Shown here piece after piece: positions 30,713-42,217 of a stretch of 64,000 nucleotides of DNA. Position numbers and translations under genes: made by a program. Within the stretch, counting starts at the first letter, position 1; the number at the start of each line of letters is the position of its first letter. A model generated the notes under the pieces. The model saw only the letters and a list, made by a program, of their open reading frames with translations. It was not told the origin of the DNA and made no database searches. The stretch is taken from positions 1 through 64,000 of the forward strand of contig JAGFNK010000024.1 of assembly GCA_025769875.1 (NCBI GenBank). Reading direction: 5' to 3'. The DNA is from Russula earlei. Its lineage: Eukaryota > Basidiomycota > Agaricomycetes > Russulales > Russulaceae.

Positions 30713-31311
30713 TGTTATTATCTGCCCTTCATTGGTTTGTCATTAACTTCTTCTATTCTTTGCTATTGTTCTCTACTTTTCACCCTCATCCCCTTGGTTA
30801 CTGTATCACCCCTTGATGTTGATGGCTCCTTATTGTTTCACTTGTTATGTTTCACCTATTGTTTGAGCTCCTTTTGCTACTGACTTAGTATTATCTATTG
30901 ATTTGCATATGGTACTGTACAGCCTCACTAGATACAGTATTTAAGCACCTGTAAAAGCTGGGGAATGCCCCAAGCTTAGCTTTGTCCCATTTTCTGTTGC
31001 ATCCCTTGCCCTGTATCTTCTCTCAATCACAACTTGCTTGTGCTGGCCTATACTCTGCTTGACCCAAGCACACCTCAAGGAACTCTAGTGTTCCTCTTCC
31101 TCCTCTGCCTCTCTCTCATCATCCTCCTCTTCTGTGAAACTAGAAGACCAACTCTGTCTGTGGGCTGAGTCATCATCTGACTTAGTCTTGAGACGCTAAA
31201 CCCTTGATCTGGTCTCTTTGAGCCAGCCCCATTGAACCCTTGAACCAAGTCACAGGGACTTGGCCTCACTGAACCCTGAGCTAATGCTCCAATGGCTGCG
31301 ATGCTGTAACA
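30713..31311 (+). mobile_element. Solo LTR family A
   Basis: 599 bp with perfect TSD GGTCT (30708-30712, 31312-31316). It is CpG-poor and clearly diverged from the Gypsy-1 LTRs, but keeps TATTTAAG, the GGGGAATGCCCC hairpin and the AAGCTTAGCTT start segment. Confidence 0.92.
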
Positions 31312-31539
31312 GGTCTTGGGTTCAATCCTGTGTAATGGATGATTATGTGAGATATCTTGGAGTCAGTCTTGGCACTGTTGTCTTGCTTGTTAATAGTCAT
31401 ATATGTTCCTCATTAAGTCCCTTTAATGGAACAGACACTTTGAGAGCATTCATGACAGTAGTAAGATGGTGTTGAGGCTTGTGTAGCTGATCATTATGTC
31501 ATCACCAAAGAATAAGATGATGGTGGTGGCATCTGATGG
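31312..31539 (+). repeat. SINE-like repeat, 5'-truncated copy
   Basis: Starts inside the B-box (GGTCTTGGGTTCAATCCTG), then shares the copy 1 tail (GATATCTTGGAGTCAG and AAGTCCCTTTAATGGA). The solo LTR at 30713 inserted between copy 1 and this one. Confidence 0.45.
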
Positions 31540-32100
31540 TGTTATGGCATTGCTGTTGTTGGAGCATTAGCTCAAAGTTCCATGGGGCCAAGTCCCTGGA
31601 CTTGGTTTAATGGTTCAATGGGGGTCGGCTCAGAGAGACTGGTCCAAGGGTTTAGTGTCTCAAGATTAAGTCAGATAATGACTAACCCACAGACGGAGTT
31701 GATCTTCTGGTTTCACAGAAGAGGAGGATGATGAGAGAGAGGCAGAGGAGGGAGAGGAACACAAGGGTTCCCTGAGGTGTGCTCAAGTCAAGCAGAATGT
31801 AGGCCAGCACAACAAGTTGTGATTGAGAGAGGATACAGGGCAAGGGATGCAACAGGAAATGGGACAAAGCTAAGCTTGGGGCATTCCCCAGCTTCTACAG
31901 GTGCTTAAATACTGTATGTAGCAAGGCTGTACAGTACTATATGCAGAACAATAGATAAAACTAAGCCAATGGCAAAAAGAGATCAAACAATAGGTAAAAC
32001 ATACAAAGGTGAAACAATAAGGGATGATCACAATCAAGGGATGAAACATAGTTGAGGGAATTAAAGTAAAAATAGTTCAAGGTGAAACAATAAAGATCAT
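31540..32100 (-). repeat. LTR family A, degenerate, minus strand
   Basis: Starts TGTTATGGCATTGC, the complement of an LTR A 3' end, and carries the complement of the hairpin and TATA region at about 31880-31915. The far end is too diverged to place and no target duplication is visible. Confidence 0.75.
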
Positions 32101-32117
32101 GTTGGATATACAATCTG

Positions 32118-32225
32118 TCATATAGATTAATCCACTTCACTGTACCCAAGGCTAGGTAGCTCAGTGGTTAGAGCACCTGGTATATATCCAGGAGGTCCTG
32201 GGTTCAACCCCCAGTCTGGCCATTT
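32118..32225 (+). repeat. tRNA-like SINE head, copy 3
   Basis: The 32148-32222 part folds as a tRNA: acceptor GGCTAGG/TCTGGCC, D arm GCTC/GAGC, anticodon stem CCTGG/CCAGG, T arm CTGGG/CCCAG. However, the anticodon loop TATATAT lacks the normal T33, and the upstream sequence resembles that of copy 1 at 30500. That supports a SINE rather than a working tRNA. Confidence 0.45.
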
Positions 32226-33154
32226 TCTTAATTGCACCAGGATATAGGGAATCATGTGAGCACATGTCAACCCCCTCCTCTGAGGTCCCCAGGTTGGTTC
32301 ACATAGTGTTGAACCCACAAGTTGGACCCAAGAGGGTGGCAATGACTAAGCACCTCCTCTGAGGTCCCTCTATCTGTGGTTGCATTTCACAACAGATCAG
32401 TGATGAACCAAAGAGGAGTAGGTCATAACAGATGGTGCCCTGTTTGTATGCCTGATGAATTTGAGGTATGCCTTAACTTAGCATGAGTGTGGTGGCATTC
32501 CCTCTCAGGCATGGTGCTGGGGTGTGTGGGGGCATAAGGGACATCTAATAGATATAAAAACTTCATTCATATTAGTAGCAGGAGTAAACTTTTGACAGGT
32601 TGAGAAGCCGGCCAAAATCATGCAATAATCAAAATGAAAAATCATGACGGTCAAAGGTTGCATGATTTTTGAGGCAATTAAGTTAAGTGCTCAATAATTG
32701 GCAACTTAATTGTGCAATAATTGCCCTACATTGACCGCTCCTATTGAAGGTCTACAACAGCTAACCATGTAAATCAGATCTCCCTTTCTTATATCACATC
32801 GTAATCCAAAGTGATCACAAACAGGTACTATCACCTACAGGGAACTTGCCAGTCTACCATCTCACCAATTTCATTTTCCCCCACCGGAAGCTGGATGGAC
32901 AAGCACCAACCTCTGAATGATGCTTTCATACACCAATTATGGTTGCAATCAATGTCTTGCCAATGCCACCATTAGATTGGGAGGAGTTCATTCTTAATAA
33001 CTGTAGCATAGCCATGCGCACAAGCAGCATTTATTCTCAGGAACTCAAAGATTGCACCTATCCGCTAACAGCAACAACATGATGCACCATTACAGTATCA
33101 TTTTATCAATAGAATGGTATCTATTAGTACTATGGGTCGTCTATTCAATCATCA
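32226..33154. other. Non-coding; structured AT-rich block and original ERG27 downstream flank
   Basis: 32226-32440 is the tail of the SINE-like repeat. 32612-32716 contains three inverted repeats (AAAATCATGCAA/TTGCATGATTTT, CAATTAAGTT/AACTTAATTG, GCAATAATTGC), suggesting a small MITE. About 32770-33154 would be the sequence originally downstream of ERG27 before Copia inserted, because the Copia target duplication joins it to the ERG27 stop. I see no confident gene. Confidence 0.45.
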
Positions 33155-33416
33155 TGTAGCAAGGTATCTGTAATGAGTGCTCAGTCTTATTGTAGAAGAC
33201 TACACTAAGTGGGTATTCTAACCTGTAACAAGTGCTACAAAAAGGAGTAATTACTTGTGTATGTAGATAACAAGAGTGTGACTAACCTCAGTCTTATTGT
33301 AGAAGACTGAGGGATGGGAAAAAAGACAAAAAACAAACTATATACATGTCCATGCATTCATCACATGCCATGTGAGTGTATGACCACACTGTGATGCTGA
33401 GGCTGCAAATCCAACA
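33155..33416 (-). repeat. Copia LTR (3' LTR of the minus-strand element)
   Basis: 262 bp, TGTAGCAAGG to AATCCAACA. It repeats the short motif CAGTCTTATTGTAGAAGACT-like twice. It differs from the 5' LTR mainly at CpG-derived sites (CATGCATT here against CGTGCGTT there). Confidence 0.93.
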
Positions 33417-34085
33417 TGCCCCCTCAGCCTGCATGGTGCAATCCCATCTCATCTGAAAACTTATCATGCTTCTCACGTGCAAGGCCTTTGGTCAATATGT
33501 CAGCAACCTGGTCCTCAGTAGGGATGTACCGAAGGCAGATCTCTTCACTCTTGACTTTGTGTCACAAGAAGTGGTGCCAGACTTCAATGTGTTTGGTCCA
33601 GCCATGGAATTCAGGATTGTGCACAATGGTGATTGCAGATTGGTTGTCCACATGAAGAATGGTTGGGGGGTGAGTGTCTATTCCTAGTTCACTCAATGGA
33701 CGTCTGAGCCAGATTAGCTCCTTTGTGGCATGGGCAGTGGCAATGTATTCAGCCTCAGTGCTCAAGAGAGCCACAGAGGTTTGTTTCTTGGAGCTCCAGC
33801 TGATCACACCTCCTCCAAGCATGAACACAAAGCTGGATGTGGACCTGCAAACATTAACATCACTTGCCCAGTCTGCATCTGTGAAGCCATGCAGTATGGT
33901 ACCACCAGGGGTTCCACATTGGAAGACGAGTTGGGTGCCACTGGTGGCTCAGAGGTATTGGAGCACATGATCAAGTGCATGTTGGTGCTCGGGGCCTGGG
34001 TTCGTGGCATGTTGCCTGAGGGCTGCAACCATGTATGCTAGGTCAGGATGTGTGCCAAGCATCAGGTACATCATTGCACCGATGG

Positions 34086-35049
34086 TGTCAAGACTCACTG
34101 TTGAGCAATCCAGTTCAAGAGCGAGGGAGGAGTTCAAAGATGAGTTGATAGACATCCAAGACTGCGTGAGCAAGGAGTAAGGTCCAAAGCAGTGCTAAGT
34201 ACCAAAGGGGTACTGTCACTGGCAGTATCGAGAAGTTATGCAGGGAAGAGGCCAGAATGGTCACAAGGGGACGGTCTTTAAAGGAGTATCCCAGGGGTAG
34301 AGAGTGCTGTAAACAAATGGACAGTCTGAAGACTGTCCACTACTTCATTGAGCACTTATATACTACAGGAGAACTGCTAAATAGGGAACAAGTCATAACC
34401 TTGTTATCAAGCACAATTGCTGGATGAGTAAGAAGTCAGAGGATGCTTACTGAGCATGCTCAGTCATGCTCAGTAAGCTGCTGAGTAAGAAGGCTCTTAT
34501 TAATGAGTAAGAGCCATTACTGTCCATGTGTTCACTGCCTTAGTACATGTGCAAAGCACCTGATTCATTTACTGCTAGTCAGTTTAGGGCCGGTCATTTG
34601 AGGACTTGTGGTTTGGTTCAGGGAATAGAGTTGCTTATAAGGCCCCTTATATAGTTCTATTAGGGTCATTAGAGTCGACCCTAATACTTATATTAAGGTC
34701 CTTAGTATTGCTTTATAGTTTGTTCTATGGTTATTAGAGTTAGTCTGATAACACCTTGTAGGCTTGTTAGTGTCTTGTTAGTGCCTCTTGTAGAGCACTT
34801 AGAGTCGTCATAAGGGGTCCTTAGGGAGGCTATAATACTGTCCTTTATTGCTAAAATGGTTGCCACTAAGTGGGGCTTGCTGTATGTTGATTGTGCCAAG
34901 AATTGCTCGCATGACAATGTGTGTGTGATATTGTGGACACCTCTACTCACCCCTTTTGTCTGTGTGAACAGGGTGACACCATAGAGGCTGGGTTTCCTCT
35001 AATGAGGAAGGGTCCTTCAAGGGCCCTCTCCAGGAAATGGTTCATGACA
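34086..35049 (-). mobile_element. Solo LTR family D, copy D4
   Basis: 964 bp with perfect TSD GATGG (34081-34085, 35050-35054), inserted between the Copia RT and RNase H. It is CpG-poor and similar to D2. Confidence 0.93.
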
Positions 35050-35409
35050 GATGGCACTCTGATATGACTTTATGTCAATTTCAGGTGAGGTGAGTTTAGT
35101 GAGATGCTCATTTGTGAGGGTCAGTGTGCTGATCGGACATGCATTAGATTTCCCATGCCTCTCCAGGGTTTCAGTTATGTATTTTTCTTGGGAGAGGGCA
35201 ATCCAGCCTGTGTTGCAATCCCAAGTGATGTGCATGCCAAGGATCCAGGATATTTCACCTAAATCAGTCATCTTGTAGTGTTGTTTCAAAACTGATTTGT
35301 CTCAGTTGATAGTTTCAATGGAATTTGATACCATAGTGATATCATCAACATATAATGCGATGGAGACATCTCCATCGCATGTTCGGGTGAAGACAGCATG
35401 GTCAGCATC

Positions 35410-35903
35410 TGTCACAAGAACCAGTACTTCAGACCAGACCAGTAACTGGGCCAACCTACCTGGACTGAACTTGTGTTTGACTCGTGGCTGATGACTCTTG
35501 TACCCTGACTTGTGTTTACCACTACATTCCAGCATGTTCTTCCTCGATCACCTCATTGTTCCCTTGAGGACCCTATTTGATATAGGTAGTCTTGATGTAT
35601 ATAAACCCTCTCATTGATGAGAACAAGCCCTAAGCTTGTTCTCCTGTGAATATCACTGGTTAACACTTCAGAACTCGTTTACTCTCAAACCCTCAAGCTC
35701 ATCATCTGAATCCCCTCTTGTTGTCTTGTCTTCTGGATGCAAAGACAATTCAATTGAGTTTCCTTTCCATGGAACACACTAGCCTTTGCTGTGTTGTCTC
35801 CGAGATCCCCAACTTTTGCGAGAACTTGTTGTCTCGCTTGACTCCCTGCTCTTGTCTTGTGCATGAACAGATTTGTCAGCAACACTGCCCCCAGTTGGTG
35901 ACA
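35410..35903 (+). repeat. 5' LTR of Gypsy-2
   Basis: 494 bp, TGTCACAAGAACC to GGTGACA. The partner is at 43911-44405. Confidence 0.93.
35598..35643 (+). promoter_or_regulatory. Gypsy-2 TATA box, perfect hairpin and predicted RNA 5' end
   Basis: TATATAAA (35598-35605) is followed by a perfect 10-bp hairpin: GAGAACAAGC (35619-35628), loop CCTAA, GCTTGTTCTC (35634-35643). TAAGCTTGTTCT (35631-35642) is the exact complement of the primer-binding site at 35906-35917 and lies 33 nt from the TATA start. Confidence 0.7.
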
Positions 35904-35905
35904 TT

Positions 35906-35917
35906 AGAACAAGCTTA
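35906..35917 (+). other. Gypsy-2 primer-binding site, self-priming type
   Basis: AGAACAAGCTTA starts two bases after the LTR. All 12 bases pair with LTR 35631-35642. The site repeats the 5' arm of the LTR hairpin. This matches the self-priming layout seen in Gypsy-1 with entirely different bases. Confidence 0.72.
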
Positions 35918-35943
35918 CCTCTGAACCCTCAACCCTGAACCAC

Positions 35944-37673
35944 ATGCCCATTGAATATATCGATTTTTACTTCAACATGACTACAACCCAAGACTGGAAG
36001 ACCAAAGGACTCAGTACACCAACTGTTGAAGGGCTAGCTGCCCTTAAATGTCCTTTTAAATTGCTTCCTGATCCATGGAAGAATGTCCCCAGTATGACCA
36101 TGTTTGATGAGGGCATCAAATTTTTCACAGTATGCATGGACAATGTACCTTGGACAGGCTACTATGTCACCTGGAAGGGTGCCAAAGTGGCCTTAGGCCA
36201 CCTTTACAGCCTGTGGTTCGAAATCGTGAGACGAGGAGACACCTGGGAAGTGACACATGTCACTTGCTCAGCCTTCAGACTTGCACAAAGCCTACAGAGG
36301 AATTAACATCACTCAGCTAACTAACTCAGGAGAACCTCTCCCAAGTTCAAAAGCCCCAAGCTGCACTCTGACACCCAGACCCACTCCACCCACTGATGCC
36401 CCAATGGAGCTCAAACCTATGATGATGATGAATATTTCATTGCCACCACTGACCCTGAACCAACTCAACCACAGCCTGCATTGTCTGGAACAGTGCAAGC
36501 ACCCCTTGCACCTCATTTACAGGATTCGGAGGATGTGGAATACAACCACCAAGCCCCAACCCCAACCCTGACAACTACAACATACATGCCAACCACAATC
36601 ACAACGCATGCAGTCCCAACAATGGGAAACTTGAAGGGATCCCTCCAGATTTATTCAATGGTGACCATGCCCGCACACATGCATTCCTGGTCATGTTCAA
36701 CAGGTTCATGTCCATGAACCATGATAGTAAGATTGCCAGGGATCCCATCAAGAAATGTGCATACTTCCTCTCACTTATGAAAGGTCCAAAAGTCAAAGGT
36801 TGGCTTGAAGCCTTGGACCAATGGCTTGAAGATGTGCAAGACAATCCAACCAACATTCCCCTTGGACTTACCACATGGGAAGCAATGTGGCAACAGTTCT
36901 GCCGCACTTTCACTGACTACACAGAACACAAGAAAGCTCAAGACCAACTCAAAGAACTGAAGATGAAGGATGGCCTTCTTGATGACTACATGTCCAAATT
37001 CCAATTGCTGTCCAGGTGTGCAGGGCTTGATGTTGACAAGCCTACAGTCATGAGGTTCTTCACCTGGGGACTCCTGTGAAGCCTGGTCAAGTCATGCCTC
37101 AACCTTGAGGACCCAACTTCATTTCAAGATTGGGTTGCGGCAGTGCAAAAGCATCACAGAGTCTGGATGCACAAATGCGCAATCTTGTCCAATCACTCCA
37201 GCACATGCAGCCAAAACCAAACCCAATTTCAAAACAATCAACCCTGGGGCTGCCTGGAAAATTCAAATTGGAGTAACTGTGGGAACAATCCCAACACCAT
37301 GATGCCCACACACCCTTGACTCCCACCACATGACCCAAATGCCATGGATACCAGCACAGGTGCTGCATGCAAAGCAGTCACCAAAGCTGAGAAACAAAAA
37401 CACCAAGAAGAAGGAAGGTGTTTCCACTGTTCCCTCCAAGGACACCTGGCTCACAACTGCCCGATGAAACCAAAATGCGAAGCAACTTGTGCACACACTG
37501 CCAAGGTTACTACCACCATGTCCGAATCCTCCATTGCAGAGGTTATCAAAGAAGATGCCATCATCAAACTGGAAAAGACAGCAAAGGTGCTCTCTGTACA
37601 AGACAGAGAAGCCTTTATCAAGGCCTTAATGGAAGACAAGGAAGATGAAGAGAAGAATTTTTCAGACACTTGA
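35944..37673 (+). pseudogene. gag: Gypsy-2 Gag, interrupted
   Basis: The ATG at 35944 opens an N-terminal domain of about 120 residues (FDEGIKFFTVCMDN; SLWFEIVRRGDTW). It corresponds in position to the ATG-less extension upstream of Gypsy-1 Gag. A shift and a variable Pro-rich region follow. The Gag helical domain is at about 36660-37080 (ending in a TGA), and a CCHC knuckle CFHCSLQGHLAHNC is near 37420-37460. The end overlaps pol in the -1 frame. Confidence 0.8.
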
Positions 37674-40600
37674 GCATGACAGCGGTTGCTCGAGCTTTAA
37701 ATATTGATCCAATGTACAAGTCTCAGAGAAAATCAATATCAGTGATGACTACTATTTACATTGGACTGAACAAAGCCAAAAGGAAAGCCCTAATAGACAG
37801 TGGGGCAACAGAATGCTTTATCTCCCCCAAATTGACAAAAGACCTACACCTACAAACCAGAAAATTGCCCTCAGCCAGAAACATCAAAAATGTTGATGGA
37901 ACTCTCAATTGACAAGGAAAAATAACCCAAGCTGTAGACCTAGAAATGAAACTACTAGGACAAAAACAGATACACCAATTTCTGGTCGCAGATATAGGAC
38001 AGGACAATATGATCTTAGGATACCCATTCCTGGAATCAACTAATCCTAGAATAAACTGGTTGAAAGGAACAATGATGGGAAGGGTTACCCTCTTGGGAAA
38101 GCAAGAAACACCAGAATGGATAAAAGCTCTGACCGAATAGGAAGAAGGCGACAAACTATGGTTGCAAACTCAAATATCAAAAACCACCATAGCCCAACAA
38201 TTAGCTGAATCTCAAATGACAGACAAACCAAAAACCTGGCAAGAAATAGTCCCCCATCAATATCACAAATACAGACAAGTCTTTATGGAGCAAGAATTGG
38301 AGAGATTCCCTGGACCTAGAAAATGGGACCACGCCATCGATCTAAAATCTGATGCTCCTACAACAATCAACTGTAGAGTATATCCTCTCTCTCCCAAGGA
38401 AAAGGAAGAACAAGGGAAATTTCTTGAACAAAATCTATGACTTAAACAAATAAGAAGATCCAATTCACCATATGCCAGTGGATTCTTTCTTATAAAAAAG
38501 AAGGATGGCAAATTTTGACCGGTACAAGACTACAGAAACCTGAACAAATGGACCATACCTAATGTTTACCCACTACCACTAATCCCAGAACTTATCCATG
38601 CCCTAGCAGGGAAGAAACTCTTTACCAAGTTTGATGTTAGATGGGGTTATAACAATATTTGGATTAAAGAAGGAGACAAATGGAAAGCAGCTTTTAAAAT
38701 GAGCAATGGACTATTCAAACCAACTGTAATGTCTTTTGGACTAACCAACTCACCAGCCACCTTCAAAACAATGATGGACAACATCTTTCAAGAAGAACTG
38801 GCTCAAGGATGGCTCAAAATCTACATGGACAATATTATTATTGCAACAGACAACAATGAAATGAAACATATGCAAAAAGTTAACCACATCCTATCCAAAC
38901 TGAAACAACATGACCTCTACCTCAAACCAGAAAAGTGCCAATTTCACAAAAAAAAAAAAAGGTCGAATACCTAGGGGTGATCATAGGCGAAGGGAAGATA
39001 ACTATGGACCCCATCAAAGTCAAAGGAATCAACAATTGGCCAACCCCAACAACAATGAAAGAAGTCAGAAGTTTCTTAGGATTTTATAACTTTTATCACA
39101 ACTTTATACCAAACTTTTCACTAAAAGCCAGACCACTGAATGATCTAACAAAGAAAAATAACCAATGGGAATGGACAGCAAAAGAAGAACAGGCCTTCCA
39201 ATCCCTAAAAGAAACATTCACATCCTACCCAGTACTCCGTACACCCGATTGGACAAGACAATTTGTATTGGATACTGACACATCTGGATTTGCCATAGGA
39301 GCAGTTATATCCCAGGAATACAAAGATGGTCTACATCCTATAGCATATTATTCCCAAACACTATTAGATGCGGAAAGGAATTACAATGCTCACAATAAAG
39401 AACTGGCAGCAGTAATATTTGGACTAAAAAGCAGATGACCATTCTTCCTAGGAGCTGATGAACCAGTGAGGATAAGGACAGATCACAAAAACCTCACTTA
39501 TTTCAAAGAACTGCAAAAGTTGACAGGACAACAAGCCAGGTGGATGCAATATATGCAAGTTTTCAACATCACTATGGAACATGTCCCAGGACACACTCAC
39601 ACAATCGCCAATACACTTTCTCGTCGCAAAGACCTTAACAAGGGGGTAGAAGAACAAAAAATCACACTACTCCCACCTGAAATTTTCATGCGGAAAATCT
39701 ACCTACCAGACAAACCTGACAAATGATGAGAAATCCTCAGACAATTCCATGACACTCCCTTCACAGGACACCCTGGAATAGCCAACACCTGGAACTTGAT
39801 CAAACAACATTATGAAGGGCCTAGACTACGACAATTTGTAGAACAATACATCAAAGGCTGTGCTAAATGTCAAGAATCCAAAACCAATATACCCAGAAAG
39901 AAAGCCACAACCTTTCCACTCAACACACACATCAAACAAGGCCCTTTTCAATACATATCAATGGACCTTATCACAGACCTACCCAAATCAGAAGGATTTG
40001 ACAGTGTCCTTACCATTGTTGACCAAGGATGTTCCAAAGCAACAAAGTTCATTTCATGCAACAAGACAATCGACGGAACAGGTGTCGCACACGAGTACTT
40101 GAAACACCTTGTGCCCTGGTTTGGCATCCCCAAAAGAATCATCTCTGACAGAGACCCTTGATTCACATCAAACTTCTCTAAAGCTATATGCAAGAATCTA
40201 GGCATCAAACAAAACATGTCCACCACATTCCACCCTCAAACCAATGGACAAACAGAATGAATGAACACATGGATGGAACAATACATAAGACCCTGGACCA
40301 CGACTCACCCCCATTCTTGGGCAAAGATGCTTCCACTAGCCAAATATGCACACAACTTGTGGAAACATGAAACATCACAAAGATCACCACATGAACTCCT
40401 CATGGGATTCAAACCCCAAATCAATATCAGTCTAGAAGACAACAACGTGCCCTCCTCTATTAACTGCCTCAAACAATTAGAAGAGGCAAGACAAGATGCA
40501 CAACAACTTCTAGAACATAAACAACAACCCCTGAAGCCTGACACCCTGGAAATGAAAGAAGGAACCCTTGTATGGTTAGAGGCCAAAAACCTCAAAACAC

Positions 40601-40976
40601 ACGAGGGACACACAAGTTGATGCCCAAGCGATACAGACCCTTTCCTATCATAAAAAAGATTTCCAAAGTCGCCTATCAATTACAACTTCCACCATCAATG
40701 AAAATACACAACATCTTCCATGTCAATCTACTCCTTCCTTATATAGAAACAGAGGAATATGGCATGCCATTCACTCAGCCCCCTCCAATCATTGAAAGTG
40801 AAGAAGAATATGAAATTGAAGCAATTATAGACACCAGAAGGTTCAGACAAACATGTAAACTCCAATACCTCATGCACTGGAAGGGCTACCCTGCATCAGA
40901 TGATTCATGGGTCGATCACCACAACCTCAATGCCCCAGACCTCCTAAAAGAATTTTACTCCACTACGGCCGGATGA
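37658..40976 (+). pseudogene. pol: Gypsy-2 Pol: protease, RT, RNase H, integrase, chromodomain, decayed
   Basis: Protease LIDSGATECFIS (about 37790), RT about 38500-38990, RNase H about 39200-39620, integrase HHCC zinc domain about 39750-39880, core TFHPQTNGQTE at about 40230, chromodomain YEIEAI to HWKGYPASDDSWV at about 40810-40920. The RT active site reads YMDN instead of YMDD. In-frame TGA stops sit where relatives have Arg (after KKDGKF, after DRDP, after NGQTE, after GLKSR). A frame break at about 38950 lies in an A11 run. It is inactive. Confidence 0.9.
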
Positions 40977-41046
40977 TCCAATGTATAAAAGACCATCAAT
41001 CACAACAGACCATTCTCCACTGCCCTTCCCCTCAACATCTTACAAC

Positions 41047-42217
41047 ATGTCAACTGCACAGAATTCTCCAGCTGCCTCCTCTACTACTCTTGTCCCTACT
41101 CCTCCATACTCTCTCCCACTCTCATTCACCTGCCACTGTCTAGAGAACCATCTCCATCCACTGCGGCAACCATCAACACTCAAATACTCATCCGATGTGC
41201 CGCACAACACACAGCAATGATTGTACAAGCACGCGAACTCTGGGAGGATGACTCCCTCTCTACCATACTCCATGCTTTCAGCAATCATTCTCCTACCCTT
41301 GGGACTAACTCTCCCATCAGAACTCGTAGCCCTTCTTACAATGTTCGCACCCCTGACCCTGACCCTATTCCTATCCCCCAACAAAGAGCTACTCCTGTCA
41401 TTGAGCGATTAAACCGCATCATCCTCCTCAATGAAAACCTTGCCCCAGTAAACCCTGTCAAAGAGACACCCCCTCCTGCCTACAAAGCACCCCCCACTAC
41501 TAATGGCAACAGCAACCAACCAACAGAACTGGAAGAACTAGGCAAAGGATGGGAGGAAGGAGACTAGGGGCTGAATTTACTAATCCCAGACCCTGGTTAT
41601 GAAGATGACATGCTCCCCCCTCGCTTTGTCTTGCCCAACCTCGTCAACGGCTTTCCTTCTGTCCTCACTACTTACGGTCCAGGCTGCCCCACTCACCACA
41701 TCTCTATTTGAGCACAAGCCGACCCCGACCCATGTCCTCTCTATACCCAGAAAGACACCTTCTTGTTCAGAGACAACCTCAGACACACCATGGCAGTCAA
41801 CGAGGCTTTAAGATTTGAACAAGACTTATCACTGGAAGCCGAGGTTCATCACTACAGATTTGCCATCAAGAAAACACAACAGATGGCAAATCACCTCATC
41901 ACTGCCAGAGAATGGTATCATGATATGGTCTGGGAGATCAGAGACTCCAAAGTGAAACTGGCAAGAGCCAATGCCAAGGCCCACCTTGAACCTCAAGTTG
42001 CTCTTTGAATCCATGCCTCAACTCACTGAACAAGAACACAAAGACGCCAAGGAAGCCATCATGGACCCTTGGTACCAATTCACCCCTTGAATTTCTGACA
42101 GCTGTGCCTGGTGTCACGACAGAGGGCATGATACCTTTGAATGTCCCAAGACCACAATCTGTGTCCTCTGCAATCATCACGGACACATGGCAGACCACTG
42201 CAGAACTCCACACTGAC
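41047..42217 (+). pseudogene. Gypsy-2 third coding region (ORF3) with helix and two zinc knuckles
   Basis: It lies after the chromodomain, separated by a stop and an ATG at 41047. A Pro/Ser-rich part includes ARELWEDDSLSTILHA. LPPRFVLPNLVNGF (about 41610) is comparable in position to PPWFVYEPY of Gypsy-1 ORF3. A helical, probably coiled-coil segment follows (41780-41990), then two CCHC knuckles: CAWCHDRGHDTFEC and CVLCNHHGHMADHC (about 42104-42200). The C-terminus is cut by LTR D5 and probably resumes at 43799-43890. At least two frame breaks and a stop are present. This parallels ORF3 of Gypsy-1 despite low sequence identity. Confidence 0.72.

Noticed and set aside
32147..32223. A functional tRNA gene
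   Set aside because: The cloverleaf pairs well, but the anticodon loop lacks T33 and the flanking sequence recurs at another SINE-like copy.
32930..32995. P-loop-like GGIGKT motif on the minus strand (NLR-type ATPase remnant)
   Set aside because: Only about 20 codons are open and no further NTPase motifs follow, so the match may be chance.
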